64,000 nucleotides of DNA from Cacconaster sp045114175 (GTDB taxonomy: Bacteria; Bacteroidota; Bacteroidia; Bacteroidales; UBA932). Location: assembly GCA_045114175.1 (NCBI GenBank), contig JBGUJZ010000021.1, forward strand, positions 1 through 64,000, in the 5' to 3' direction. This document shows positions 7,024 through 13,498 of the stretch, one piece after another (the first letter of the stretch is position 1; each line of letters opens with the position of its first letter). Below the pieces are notes generated by a model, which had not been told where the DNA came from, did no database searches, and saw only the letters and a program-made list of their open reading frames with translations. The translations under genes were made by a program, and so were the position numbers.

Positions 7024-8481
7024 CTATTTTAGCTTCTTGTACTTCCCCTGCTGAACTCTCTCGACGCGCTGATCTTTGAGCCAGTGATTACGTACCCACT
7101 TATCAGCGGTGTGCCAGGAAACTCCTACTGCTCTCGCCGCTTCTTCGCACTCCTTCGTTGTGAATTCATCCGGGAGCTTTTCCCATAGTTCGTTAGCCCT
7201 TGCAGCGGAATCTATTCCCTTTAGCAGCAACATATTGGTATCCACGGCCTTCACGACAGTTCCGTAGATATTCATGCTATGCGAGAGCGTGGTTGCCGCT
7301 ATGATCAGAGCGTTGATAAAATCGCGGTCTTCGCACCAGATCGGTTCCTTGAAGTCGCCACGGTCCATATGGCGGAGGAAGGTCAGGGCGACCGTCAACC
7401 GCATCGTATAAGAACCCAGTCGGTGCAGAATGCTCACAACACCGTCACCCTTCCACGCTCGACAGCTGTCCTGGATGAATTGCATCACCCGCTGGAGACG
7501 CTCGCGGTTCTTTGCTGACAGTTTGAACTGGATTTCGGGCAGCTCCTCCGTACTCTCCAAAGCTTTGTAGAATTGTTCACCCAGAGCGCCGAACTCTTCA
7601 GCGTCAGTTTTTCTGGCATACCCTTCTTCGTCTTCGTGAAGGTTGACACGGTACTCATAATCCGATGGAACACAGTAGAATAAGAAGCGCGAGTACTCTC
7701 CGTTGCTGGCGCTGGGAATCAGACGAGCGACCTGTTCAGGCGTTCCGGCCAGCACTGCCGAGAATCTAGGGTTTTGAACCCGCAGGATTTCGTTTTCTTT
7801 CACTCGGTTGATCTCGATCGGCTCATGCTCGTACGCTTTTCGGATAGTTGCGGAGAAGTCACCATATTCCGTTCCGAACACCTTGTTCATCGTATCAATT
7901 TCGGTGGTGATCAGGAGACCTGTACCATCGTTATCAATGAGCTTCTTGTCGAAGGCCGCTGCTGAGCTGTCGGCAGGCAGGATATGATCGAGTTGCTGAT
8001 AGCGCCTCTGCTCTTCTTCCTCGTCGAAATCTTGATCATCGGGTTTTCTCTCACCTCTTATTGCTGCTTCTGGTGCAACAAGGTATCTCGCGACCTCTGC
8101 TTTGCTCTTTCCTGCAGCTGGCCCACCAGCAACAATCAGCATCAACGAGGGGTAGTACCTGTGATTGTTGTACCTGAAGGTGCAGTTTGTCATCTTGGAC
8201 GTTAGGCCCGCCAATGTCGATAGCAGGTAGACATCAGCCTCAATCTCGTTTTCGGCCAGCAAGAGAACGCTTTCAAGCAGTTCTGGCAGATGCCCCCTCG
8301 GAGCGTTACTGAAGGACAGCATCTCTATTCCGCCAGTTCCGCCAGTTCCGCCAATGGCGCCATAGTACTTGCGGATCATCGCCTCGACCCGCAAGAACCG
8401 GAGATCCTCAAACGCCTCGTTATGAGCGTTATAGAGGGCTGCAGGCACGACAGCCTGCATTGTATTATTGAGCCTTTCCAT
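7024..8481 (-). CDS. DUF3987 protein (replicative helicase/primase-like) with C-terminal winged helix
   Basis: A 485-residue protein of the DUF3987 family, P-loop proteins associated with replication of phages, plasmids and integrative elements. The Walker A motif is VAGGPAAGKSKAEVAR (about 113-128). The region LLITTEIDTMNKVFG gives a Walker B-like acidic segment and VLAGTPEQVARLI a following conserved loop. The last 60 residues (EFTTKECEEAARAVGVSWHT, then ADKWVRNHWLKD) look like a winged-helix DNA-binding unit. Gly-Gly-Thr repeats near residue 44 are encoded by tandem plus-strand TTCCGCCAG units. The start overlaps the HTH gene by 17 nt, so the two are co-transcribed. Confidence 0.75.
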   Translation of the reverse strand: MERLNNTMQAVVPAALYNAHNEAFEDLRFLRVEAMIRKYYGAIGGTGGTGGIEMLSFSNAPRGHLPELLESVLLLAENEIEADVYLLSTLAGLTSKMTNCTFRYNNHRYYPSLMLIVAGGPAAGKSKAEVARYLVAPEAAIRGERKPDDQDFDEEEEQRRYQQLDHILPADSSAAAFDKKLIDNDGTGLLITTEIDTMNKVFGTEYGDFSATIRKAYEHEPIEINRVKENEILRVQNPRFSAVLAGTPEQVARLIPSASNGEYSRFLFYCVPSDYEYRVNLHEDEEGYARKTDAEEFGALGEQFYKALESTEELPEIQFKLSAKNRERLQRVMQFIQDSCRAWKGDGVVSILHRLGSYTMRLTVALTFLRHMDRGDFKEPIWCEDRDFINALIIAATTLSHSMNIYGTVVKAVDTNMLLLKGIDSAARANELWEKLPDEFTTKECEEAARAVGVSWHTADKWVRNHWLKDQRVERVQQGKYKKLK

Positions 8482-8746
8482 AGCGACCTCCGTTTTTTAC
8501 AAGGTGATTTTGAATCTCCGATTCTCTGTAGCGGAGCCTGCTCCCAATTTTTTCGGGTACCAGAAACCCTATTTTACTCCACCGCCAAAGGGTGGTGCGA
8601 TCCACGCCCAAGAGGGCGGACGCTTCGGCTACCGTTAGGAGCCGATCAACAGCGGGGGCCGCTTTGTCAGCAAGCCCCCCCTGCAAAATTTTTTTTAAAC
8701 ACGCCTCAAGATCTGAGGCGGAGATAACAAAACAATCGCTTAACAT
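8465..8746 (-). CDS. Excisionase-like helix-turn-helix protein
   Basis: A 93-residue protein with an HTH_17 (MerR/excisionase-like) domain at about 35-80: LLTVAEASALLGVDRTTLWR, then WSKIGFLVPEKIGSRLRYR, then ESEIQNHLV. Such proteins on Bacteroidales elements act as recombination directionality factors or regulators of the adjacent replication genes. It overlaps the DUF3987 start and is preceded by an AT-rich leader. The terminator at 8842-8886 separates it from the integrase unit, so it probably has its own promoter in the 8747-8840 gap. Confidence 0.75.
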   Translation of the reverse strand: MLSDCFVISASDLEACLKKILQGGLADKAAPAVDRLLTVAEASALLGVDRTTLWRWSKIGFLVPEKIGSRLRYRESEIQNHLVKNGGRYGKAQ

Positions 8747-8841
8747 ATATCATGATTTAGCGCTACAAAGATATTTTGAAAAACCGACACTACAAAATTT
8801 AACTCGCTGAATATCAATGATTTACGCGTACTCAAGAACAC

Positions 8842-8886
8842 AAAAAAACCTCAAGATTGAGTACGGGAGGTACTCTCACCTGAGGT
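8842..8886 (-). terminator. Rho-independent terminator of the integrase transcript
   Basis: A nested hairpin: ACCTCA (8848-8853) with TGAGGT (8881-8886), and GAGTAC (8859-8864) with GTACTC (8869-8874). On the minus strand it is followed by a T7 run (8842-8848). It ends 22 bp past the stop at 8908. Confidence 0.85.
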
Positions 8887-8907
8887 CACAAGACAGAAGG
8901 ATCCGGA

Positions 8908-9651
8908 TTACTTCAACCGCCGAGGATGCTTTTTGTCCTTATTTGTAAAAGCCCTGATGTAATTGGAGATGTCTTCCTTATTTGCCTTTGGCCCATGAAA
9001 CCTCTTGACCATTTCTTCAGGGACACACTTCATGCTTTCCAGGATGTCATATATAATAAGGTAGCAGCCGTCCTCTCTTGGGAACCCATCTTCGAATATC
9101 TGACGGACGATTTTTCCAGTCAAGTTCTCTCGATCAATGGCCTGAAGGTGGGCTATGGCCGTCTTTACTTGCTGACTTGAGAGGGACAAGCTCGCCATCG
9201 AGATTAAACCTGTCTCGTCAAACTCAAGCTCTCCCTTGGAAGGCAGTGTTTTAAGCTCCTGAGTGATCCGTCCCAACAGGTCGTTCTGGGGAAGGTACTC
9301 TTCGGCCTTGATATCCTCATGGAATCCCTGCAGGCAATCAATGAGGGCCCCATCCAGAGCGCTGGCAATTCTATGACGGTACTCTTCGCCAAAATCTCTC
9401 CACCTTTTCAAATCCTTGTGACAAGACGAAACCATATCAATGAGCTTCAAGAGCCGGGATAGTTCGATCACAGCTATTTCTGTAATGGCTGCGATGTCAG
9501 TCTCGATTTCGCTTCGTATTCTCATATTGTGGAATACGTAGGCGATTGACCCCCAAATGCTCTCTATGTGCTGATCGGATAGGTCCCACGCTTTGTTTTC
9601 TTGGCAAAACGCTTTGTATTCCTCAAATGATACACCGTTTATTCTGTCCAT
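8908..9651 (-). CDS. Unrecognised protein co-encoded with the integrase
   Basis: A 247-residue soluble protein that I do not recognise. It is predicted to be largely helical and acidic, with no signal peptide, membrane segment or obvious catalytic motif; the C-terminal 25 residues are basic (NKDKKHPRRLK at the end). Its start overlaps the end of the integrase gene by 13 nt and it ends just before a strong terminator, so it is made from the integrase transcript. By position it could assist integration or excision, or be an accessory cargo gene; nothing in the sequence distinguishes these. Confidence 0.65.
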   Translation of the reverse strand: MDRINGVSFEEYKAFCQENKAWDLSDQHIESIWGSIAYVFHNMRIRSEIETDIAAITEIAVIELSRLLKLIDMVSSCHKDLKRWRDFGEEYRHRIASALDGALIDCLQGFHEDIKAEEYLPQNDLLGRITQELKTLPSKGELEFDETGLISMASLSLSSQQVKTAIAHLQAIDRENLTGKIVRQIFEDGFPREDGCYLIIYDILESMKCVPEEMVKRFHGPKANKEDISNYIRAFTNKDKKHPRRLK

Positions 9652-11030
9652 GGCAATACGTTTAAGTCTTTATCCACCTTGTATGGTTCCTGCCCGAAAG
9701 CAGCATTCATTAGCTGGAACCGGTCTTTCAACTCCATGTGTGTGTACCGATTCACGGCTGCGCTACCTTCTTTGTGCAGTCCAGCCGCGTATAAGTTTAC
9801 CTGCACCTTACTCATCATATCGACATGAGTCTTGCGGCACAATTTGCTGCTCCCCAGTTGCCACAACGGCTTATACTCGTTCGCAGCGGCGGCTTCATTA
9901 AACACCGTGATCTTCCTATCGATACCGCATTCTTTGAGCAGCGCTTTGATTTTGACGTTGTAGCCATACTCACCAGCGGCATATCTCACCTCCTTCAAGT
10001 TGAACTTTGTCCGCATAATGATGTCAAAGGCAAAACGGACGATTGGAGTAGTGACCTCTTGATTATCGGCCTGGGCCATTTTCGTTTTGGACGGTAGGTA
10101 GTGAATAAACGGAATTCCTTCAGGTGACACCGAGACGTTGTCCATCGTCAGCGTTTGGAAGTCACCGATCCTGCATCCGAAAGCACACTGCAACAAGAAG
10201 GCATCTTGAGTGTCCTTGAGAGCCAAGGGGACCTCTGTTGTCATCACCTTCTTAAATTCGTCATCGTGGAGGAAAAACGGCACATTGTACAGCGTCTTCA
10301 TGACCCGTTTACACTTCTCCCTTCCCAGTTGCTCGAAAGGAGTTCTATCGATTTGCTTGTCATCCAGACTATTGAAAAAAGTTCGGAGCATCTTCATTTG
10401 ACTAGCCACCGTATTCATGCTCAACCTTTGGGTCGGAAGATTCCTTGGCGAGAATCCACTATATAGGGGAGGATGCGTCTTCACGTACTTGTATTCATCG
10501 AATAGGAAAGCCCTGAAGTCCATCAACTGTTTCTCATCAAATTCTCGTGGCGTCAGCTTGGTCTTGCCTTGAATCTTTAAAAACCTTTCCAGTTTTCCGT
10601 ATACGACCATAAAATGAGCATATCGATTCTCTCCCACTATTCCGTCACGGAGTGCACCGGTAGCGTATTGCTTAAAAGCAGAAAGAAGTGTATCACCCTT
10701 CTCTCGTACCGCCTGTACGGGATTCCGTTCTTCCAGGATCTTCTGTTCAAGAACAGCACTCGTCAAATCATAGCCGTTCTCGAGCATATCCTTGTAAACC
10801 TTTTTGATTAGGTTCTTCTCTTGGGTGATCCGATCCGCTAGATCAACGTTGTACAGCCTAATCTTCGGTTTAAGGTCTCCGTACTTGTCGAAACAATCCA
10901 ACTCTTCAGCGGTTGCACGAATATCAGTCTTGAGAGAAAGGTCAGCTTTCCTGCCATCAAGCAATCGGAATCGTACCCTAATCTTGCCTTCGTTTTTTAA
11001 CGTTCTCTTGAGTAATAAGATTTTCTCCAT
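9639..11030 (-). CDS. Tyrosine recombinase / integrase
   Basis: A 463-residue phage-type integrase of the Bacteroidales element class. It has an N-terminal arm-binding region (about 1-110), a SAM-like core-binding domain (about 115-230) and a C-terminal catalytic domain. Candidate catalytic residues are Arg287 (AFGCRIGDF), Lys315 (LPSKTK), Arg399 (KLCRKTH), His419 (GLHKEG) and the nucleophile Tyr429 (NRYTHME). The first His of the usual HxxR box is replaced (KLCR). It is the outermost gene of the element, reads inward, and is preceded by iteron-like repeats at 11046-11103, which suits an attachment site just beyond its start. Confidence 0.9.
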   Translation of the reverse strand: MEKILLLKRTLKNEGKIRVRFRLLDGRKADLSLKTDIRATAEELDCFDKYGDLKPKIRLYNVDLADRITQEKNLIKKVYKDMLENGYDLTSAVLEQKILEERNPVQAVREKGDTLLSAFKQYATGALRDGIVGENRYAHFMVVYGKLERFLKIQGKTKLTPREFDEKQLMDFRAFLFDEYKYVKTHPPLYSGFSPRNLPTQRLSMNTVASQMKMLRTFFNSLDDKQIDRTPFEQLGREKCKRVMKTLYNVPFFLHDDEFKKVMTTEVPLALKDTQDAFLLQCAFGCRIGDFQTLTMDNVSVSPEGIPFIHYLPSKTKMAQADNQEVTTPIVRFAFDIIMRTKFNLKEVRYAAGEYGYNVKIKALLKECGIDRKITVFNEAAAANEYKPLWQLGSSKLCRKTHVDMMSKVQVNLYAAGLHKEGSAAVNRYTHMELKDRFQLMNAAFGQEPYKVDKDLNVLPWTE

Positions 11031-11045
11031 ATCTTCTAAAAGAAA

Positions 11046-11103
11046 TGTCGGGCAAATTTACAATTTTTGCCCGACAAATTGCAATTTTTGCCCGACATTT
11101 TTG
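11046..11103. repeat. Iteron-like repeats upstream of the integrase
   Basis: The motif TGTCGGGCAAA(AA)TT occurs three times within 55 bp: once direct at 11046-11058 and twice inverted, as CAATTTTTGCCCGACA at 11061-11076 and again at 11082-11097. The two inverted copies are 21 bp apart, about two helix turns. The block starts 16 bp before the integrase ATG. Position and spacing suggest integrase arm-type sites or an autoregulatory operator. Confidence 0.6.
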
Positions 11104-11189
11104 CAGTACCATAAAACAACTATACTTATAACTTACTGATTATATGTTGTTAATAGTTGATTTTATGTTGCATAGTGTTTTAAAGTACG

Positions 11190-11207
11190 GGTCCTGTAGG
11201 AGTCACC
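11190..11207 (+). other. Possible attachment site: tRNA 3'-end remnant
   Basis: The sequence GTCCTGTAGGAGTCACCA at 11191-11208 looks like the 3' side of a tRNA: a T-stem 3' strand (CCTGT), a 7-nt acceptor strand (AGGAGTC), a discriminator A and CCA. It is followed 20 bp later by a plus-strand terminator although no plus-strand gene precedes it. This is what an att site left by integration into a tRNA 3' end would look like, the intact tRNA being at the far, unseen end. No T-loop is present here, so it is not a functional tRNA. Confidence 0.4.
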
Positions 11208-11228
11208 AGAGCAAAGCTCATTTGTGAA

Positions 11229-11258
11229 GAGAACGGCAACATGCCGTTCTCTTTTTTT
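11229..11258 (+). terminator. Plus-strand terminator without an upstream gene
   Basis: A perfect 10-bp stem GAGAACGGCA (11229-11238) with TGCCGTTCTC (11242-11251), loop ACA, followed by T7. No plus-strand gene precedes it within the window, which fits a terminator originally belonging to a tRNA or gene now displaced by the element. Confidence 0.75.
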
Positions 11259-11308
11259 ATGCAATCCGCGCCTGCCGAAAGCTAGCTTTCGCAAAGGCTC
11301 GGGTTGCA

Positions 11309-11345
11309 TAAAAATCAGAGCCAGAGGGCTTTGCCCTCCGGCTCT
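11309..11345 (-). terminator. Minus-strand terminator for the YdeI/AlkD-GNAT unit
   Basis: AGAGCCAGAGGGC (11317-11329) pairs with GCCCTCCGGCTCT (11333-11345) with one mismatch. On the minus strand it is followed by GATTTTTATG, a T5 run. It lies about 145 bp after the stop at 11489 and is the first good terminator for that transcript. Confidence 0.65.
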
Positions 11346-11488
11346 CTTCACACCAAATGAGCTTTGCCGTGACGACGCCCAGGAACAGGCACGCCCCGCG
11401 TGCCTAATCCTGTCTCCATCGATTTCTCAAGATTTGCCCCACATTTGCCCCACTGAAACGTACTTAGTGGTCCACCAAAAGGTAATAA

Positions 11489-12064
11489 TTATCTTAATCT
11501 TCCGAAATCGTCCCAGCCGGGCTGCATTCGGCCGATGTGGCAATCTTTGACAAAGCGCTCCAGGGCCTTCTGGGCCTCTGCTTCGCGGCCGGTCTGCCGA
11601 TAGTGCTGGATGTAATCTACCCGGATGCGGCAATAGTTCTCAGGATAAGCACAATAGTGTTCCCAGGCCGGCGGATCGGCCTTGAGGGCATCGAGTACCC
11701 ACGCTTCAAAGATGAATCGGGAAGGGTCCAGATCCGGCGCCACAGCCAATCCGGCTGGGGTCATCTCCCCTAGCGCAACGAGCCTGCGGCAGCGGATCAG
11801 GTTCCGTTCGCACCAGTTGCTCCGCTTGCGGCGCGGCGTGAAATGCTGGACTGGCAGACCGTCATCGATCTTTTTCATTGTGCTGTCTATCCAGCCGAAG
11901 CAGAGCGCCACCTCAACGGCATCCACATAACGGATTGCATCGGGACGTTCTGCAGCCGCCCGGTTGACGCGCAGCCAGAAATCGCTCACCTTGTCGTGAT
12001 GCGTCAGGTACCATTGGTACAATTCCGCGCGCGTGCGTATATTCAGCAGATTGGTCACTTCCAT
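11489..12064 (-). CDS. YdeI/OmpD-associated family protein
   Basis: A 191-residue cytoplasmic protein of the YdeI/OmpD-associated (bacteriocin-protection) family. The conserved central segment is ALCFGWIDSTMKKIDD, then QHFTPRRKRSNWCERN, and the C-terminal helical part ends in GWDDFGRLR. In Bacteroidota such proteins are common, sometimes mislabelled, and without an established reaction; an antimicrobial-peptide resistance role was suggested for the enterobacterial members. It lies 2 nt after the AlkD-GNAT gene and is surely co-transcribed. As the first gene beyond the element it is probably an ordinary chromosomal gene. Confidence 0.75.
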   Translation of the reverse strand: MEVTNLLNIRTRAELYQWYLTHHDKVSDFWLRVNRAAAERPDAIRYVDAVEVALCFGWIDSTMKKIDDGLPVQHFTPRRKRSNWCERNLIRCRRLVALGEMTPAGLAVAPDLDPSRFIFEAWVLDALKADPPAWEHYCAYPENYCRIRVDYIQHYRQTGREAEAQKALERFVKDCHIGRMQPGWDDFGRLR

Positions 12065-12066
12065 TT

Positions 12067-13272
12067 CTACAATTCCAGTCTCAATACCCGGATGGGCGTC
12101 TCCCGGCCCTGCTCCGGATCAATCACAGTTTCACCAGTGGGGATAAAACCACACTTCTCCATCACGCAACCGGAGGCCGGATTATCAATGAAGTGGCCGC
12201 TGATCAGCGATTTGATCTCCGTTGTTTTGCGAATGCGATCCAGCATCATGCGCAGCGCTTCCGTGCAAAAACCCCGGTTCCAGTAGGGCCGGGCCACCCA
12301 ATAGCCGATGAGCGGTTCACCCTCCCGGGCCGGCAGGTTGCACTGGCAGGAAGGGCCGTAGCCCATGGCACCGATGGCTTCGCCCGTCTCCTTCAACTCG
12401 ATGGCCCAGGTGCAGGTGGCATCGTTGAAGACGGTGCGGATGATCTCGAGGCTCTCCTCCACGCTCTTGTGCGGAGGCCAGCCGGCACGCGGTCCCACCT
12501 CGGGATCGGATGCATATTTATAAAGTGTGGGCGCATCGCTCTCCAGCCAGGGACGCAACCGGATCTCCTCTTTGGAAAGCCAATCCTGATGCTCGCCCTC
12601 CGGGAACTTCTCTATGGCGTAGCGGAGCATCGTGCGGGGCATGGTGCGGAAACGGGGCCGCAGGAACGCCTCCAGCGCAGCCTTGTCACGCTTACCGGCC
12701 TCGCGCAGCAGCCACCCTACCGCTTTGTGAATCAAATCGTGCGGATGATGAAGGAGGATATCGGCAATGGCAAAGGTATCCTCCAGCTGACCGTGGCGGA
12801 TGAACTGCATCGTACTCACCATTCCAATGCGCTGCTCCCATAGGGTCTTGCCGCCACGGGCCAGGTCATACAGCAACGTGCGGTCCTTGTCCAACAGCCA
12901 GGTTCCCAGCAGGTTAAAGCAAGAGAGATCCACCAAATCCCAATTGTTGATAGAGTCCGTATGGGAGAGGTAGATGTCTATGCATTGCTGCTGGAGCTTC
13001 GGATTCTTCTTGGCGTGGTTGAAGATTTCCACCAGGGTAAGCAGGGCCGCCAGGCGAACTTCGTGATATTCGCTCACCAGGCACTCCTCCACATCGGAGA
13101 AGCTGGTCGCCCGCCAGTTGGCCTTCACGACCTCGCGCGTTTCCGGGACCTTGATGCCCAGGAACTTGTCACCCTCCCCATACTGTCCGGGGCCCGTCTT
13201 GAAGAAGCGCATAAGCCCCTCAACCTGCGAGGAATTGCGCCGTGAGAGCATCTCTTTGTATAATTGATTCAT
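12067..13272 (-). CDS. AlkD-like DNA glycosylase fused to a GNAT acetyltransferase
   Basis: A 401-residue two-domain protein. Residues 1 to about 232 form a HEAT-like helical solenoid of the DNA alkylation repair family, with the signature LGIKVPETR, the INNWDLVDLSC segment (Trp111-Asp112, the likely active-site acidic residue) and HKAVGWLLREAG. Residues about 236-401 are a RimJ/RimL-type N-acetyltransferase with IRLRPWLESDAPTLYKYASD, the acetyl-CoA loop region YWNRGFCTEAL and the terminal NPASGCVMEKCGF. The first half should excise alkylated bases; the second should acetylate a small molecule or protein N-terminus. The junction has no linker. A sequencing join of two neighbouring genes is unlikely because the frame is continuous. 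Confidence 0.8.
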   Translation of the reverse strand: MNQLYKEMLSRRNSSQVEGLMRFFKTGPGQYGEGDKFLGIKVPETREVVKANWRATSFSDVEECLVSEYHEVRLAALLTLVEIFNHAKKNPKLQQQCIDIYLSHTDSINNWDLVDLSCFNLLGTWLLDKDRTLLYDLARGGKTLWEQRIGMVSTMQFIRHGQLEDTFAIADILLHHPHDLIHKAVGWLLREAGKRDKAALEAFLRPRFRTMPRTMLRYAIEKFPEGEHQDWLSKEEIRLRPWLESDAPTLYKYASDPEVGPRAGWPPHKSVEESLEIIRTVFNDATCTWAIELKETGEAIGAMGYGPSCQCNLPAREGEPLIGYWVARPYWNRGFCTEALRMMLDRIRKTTEIKSLISGHFIDNPASGCVMEKCGFIPTGETVIDPEQGRETPIRVLRLEL

Positions 13273-13378
13273 CTTTTAGACACAGAGCGATTGAAGGGCG
13301 AATTTCGTCAAGTTTCCGGAAAAATGCAAGTTGCAGCGGCCCATGATTAAATTAGGTTCAACATATTGATAAAGTGTT

Positions 13379-13498
13379 TAATTTTGCGTCGGATTTGCTC
13401 CGCCGTTGTGTCAAATCCGCAAATAGATAACATTATGGAATCATTGCAAAGAAGGGCGCTCGCCGTGGTGTCCTCGCACAATACCGGGAGGTAGTCTT
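13379..13498 (+). promoter_or_regulatory. glmS promoter -7 box and leader hairpin
   Basis: A Bacteroidota-type -7 box TAATTTTG at 13379-13386 precedes an 8-bp perfect hairpin, CGGATTTG (13390-13397) with CAAATCCG (13412-13419), located close to the predicted transcript start. It is followed by a small leader ORF (13435-13494) and then glmS at 13499. No glmS ribozyme core is recognisable. Confidence 0.5.
13435..13494 (+). CDS. Candidate 19-codon leader ORF before glmS
   Basis: ATG at 13435 opens a frame MESLQRRALAVVSSHNTGR with stop TAG at 13492-13494, four bases before the glmS ATG. The last codons form the purine-rich GGGAGG that could be the glmS ribosome-binding site, so translation of this ORF would run ribosomes over that site. 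It may be a leader peptide, a coupling device or chance; codon choice cannot decide at this length. Confidence 0.3.
   Translation: MESLQRRALAVVSSHNTGR

Larger units (their letters stand above)
1..11207 (-). mobile_element. Integrated mobile element (one end), left end outside window
   Basis: All genes from the window edge to the integrase at 11030 lie on the minus strand, overlap or nearly touch, and belong to families typical of Bacteroidales conjugative or mobilizable elements and plasmids: single-strand binding protein, PcfJ and PcfK, superfamily 1 helicase, DUF3871-like, RecA-like AAA, DUF3987, excisionase-like HTH and a tyrosine integrase as the outermost gene. Base composition is more AT-rich than the chromosome to the right. 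The right boundary is set at about 11207 from a possible tRNA 3'-end fragment; this is inference. No relaxase, coupling protein or transfer gene is visible, so whether it moves by itself cannot be judged from this part. Confidence 0.8.
11104..11488. other. Element-chromosome junction, non-coding, rich in hairpins
   Basis: About 385 bp without a credible gene. It contains a possible tRNA 3'-end fragment (11190-11207), two terminator modules in opposite orientation (11229-11258 plus, 11309-11345 minus) flanked by inverted copies of GCAAAGCTCATTTG (11211-11224 and 11354-11367), an inner long inverted pair around the palindrome CGAAAGCTAGCTTTCG (11276-11291), a perfect 8-bp hairpin at 11387-11405, and a tandem repeat TTTGCCCCACA at 11434-11455. 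Frames that remain open across it have no family resemblance. Confidence 0.6.

Noticed and set aside
11141..11207. Functional tRNA gene at the junction
   Set aside because: Only the last ~18 nt fit a tRNA 3' end; the D arm, anticodon arm and TTC loop are missing.
11224..11550. Plus-strand open frame at the junction
   Set aside because: It runs through two terminator hairpins and repeats, and the translated protein resembles nothing. Better explained as structured non-coding DNA.
13300..13498. glmS ribozyme
   Set aside because: The leader has one simple hairpin only; the double pseudoknot core of the ribozyme is not recognisable, and it is not expected in this phylum.
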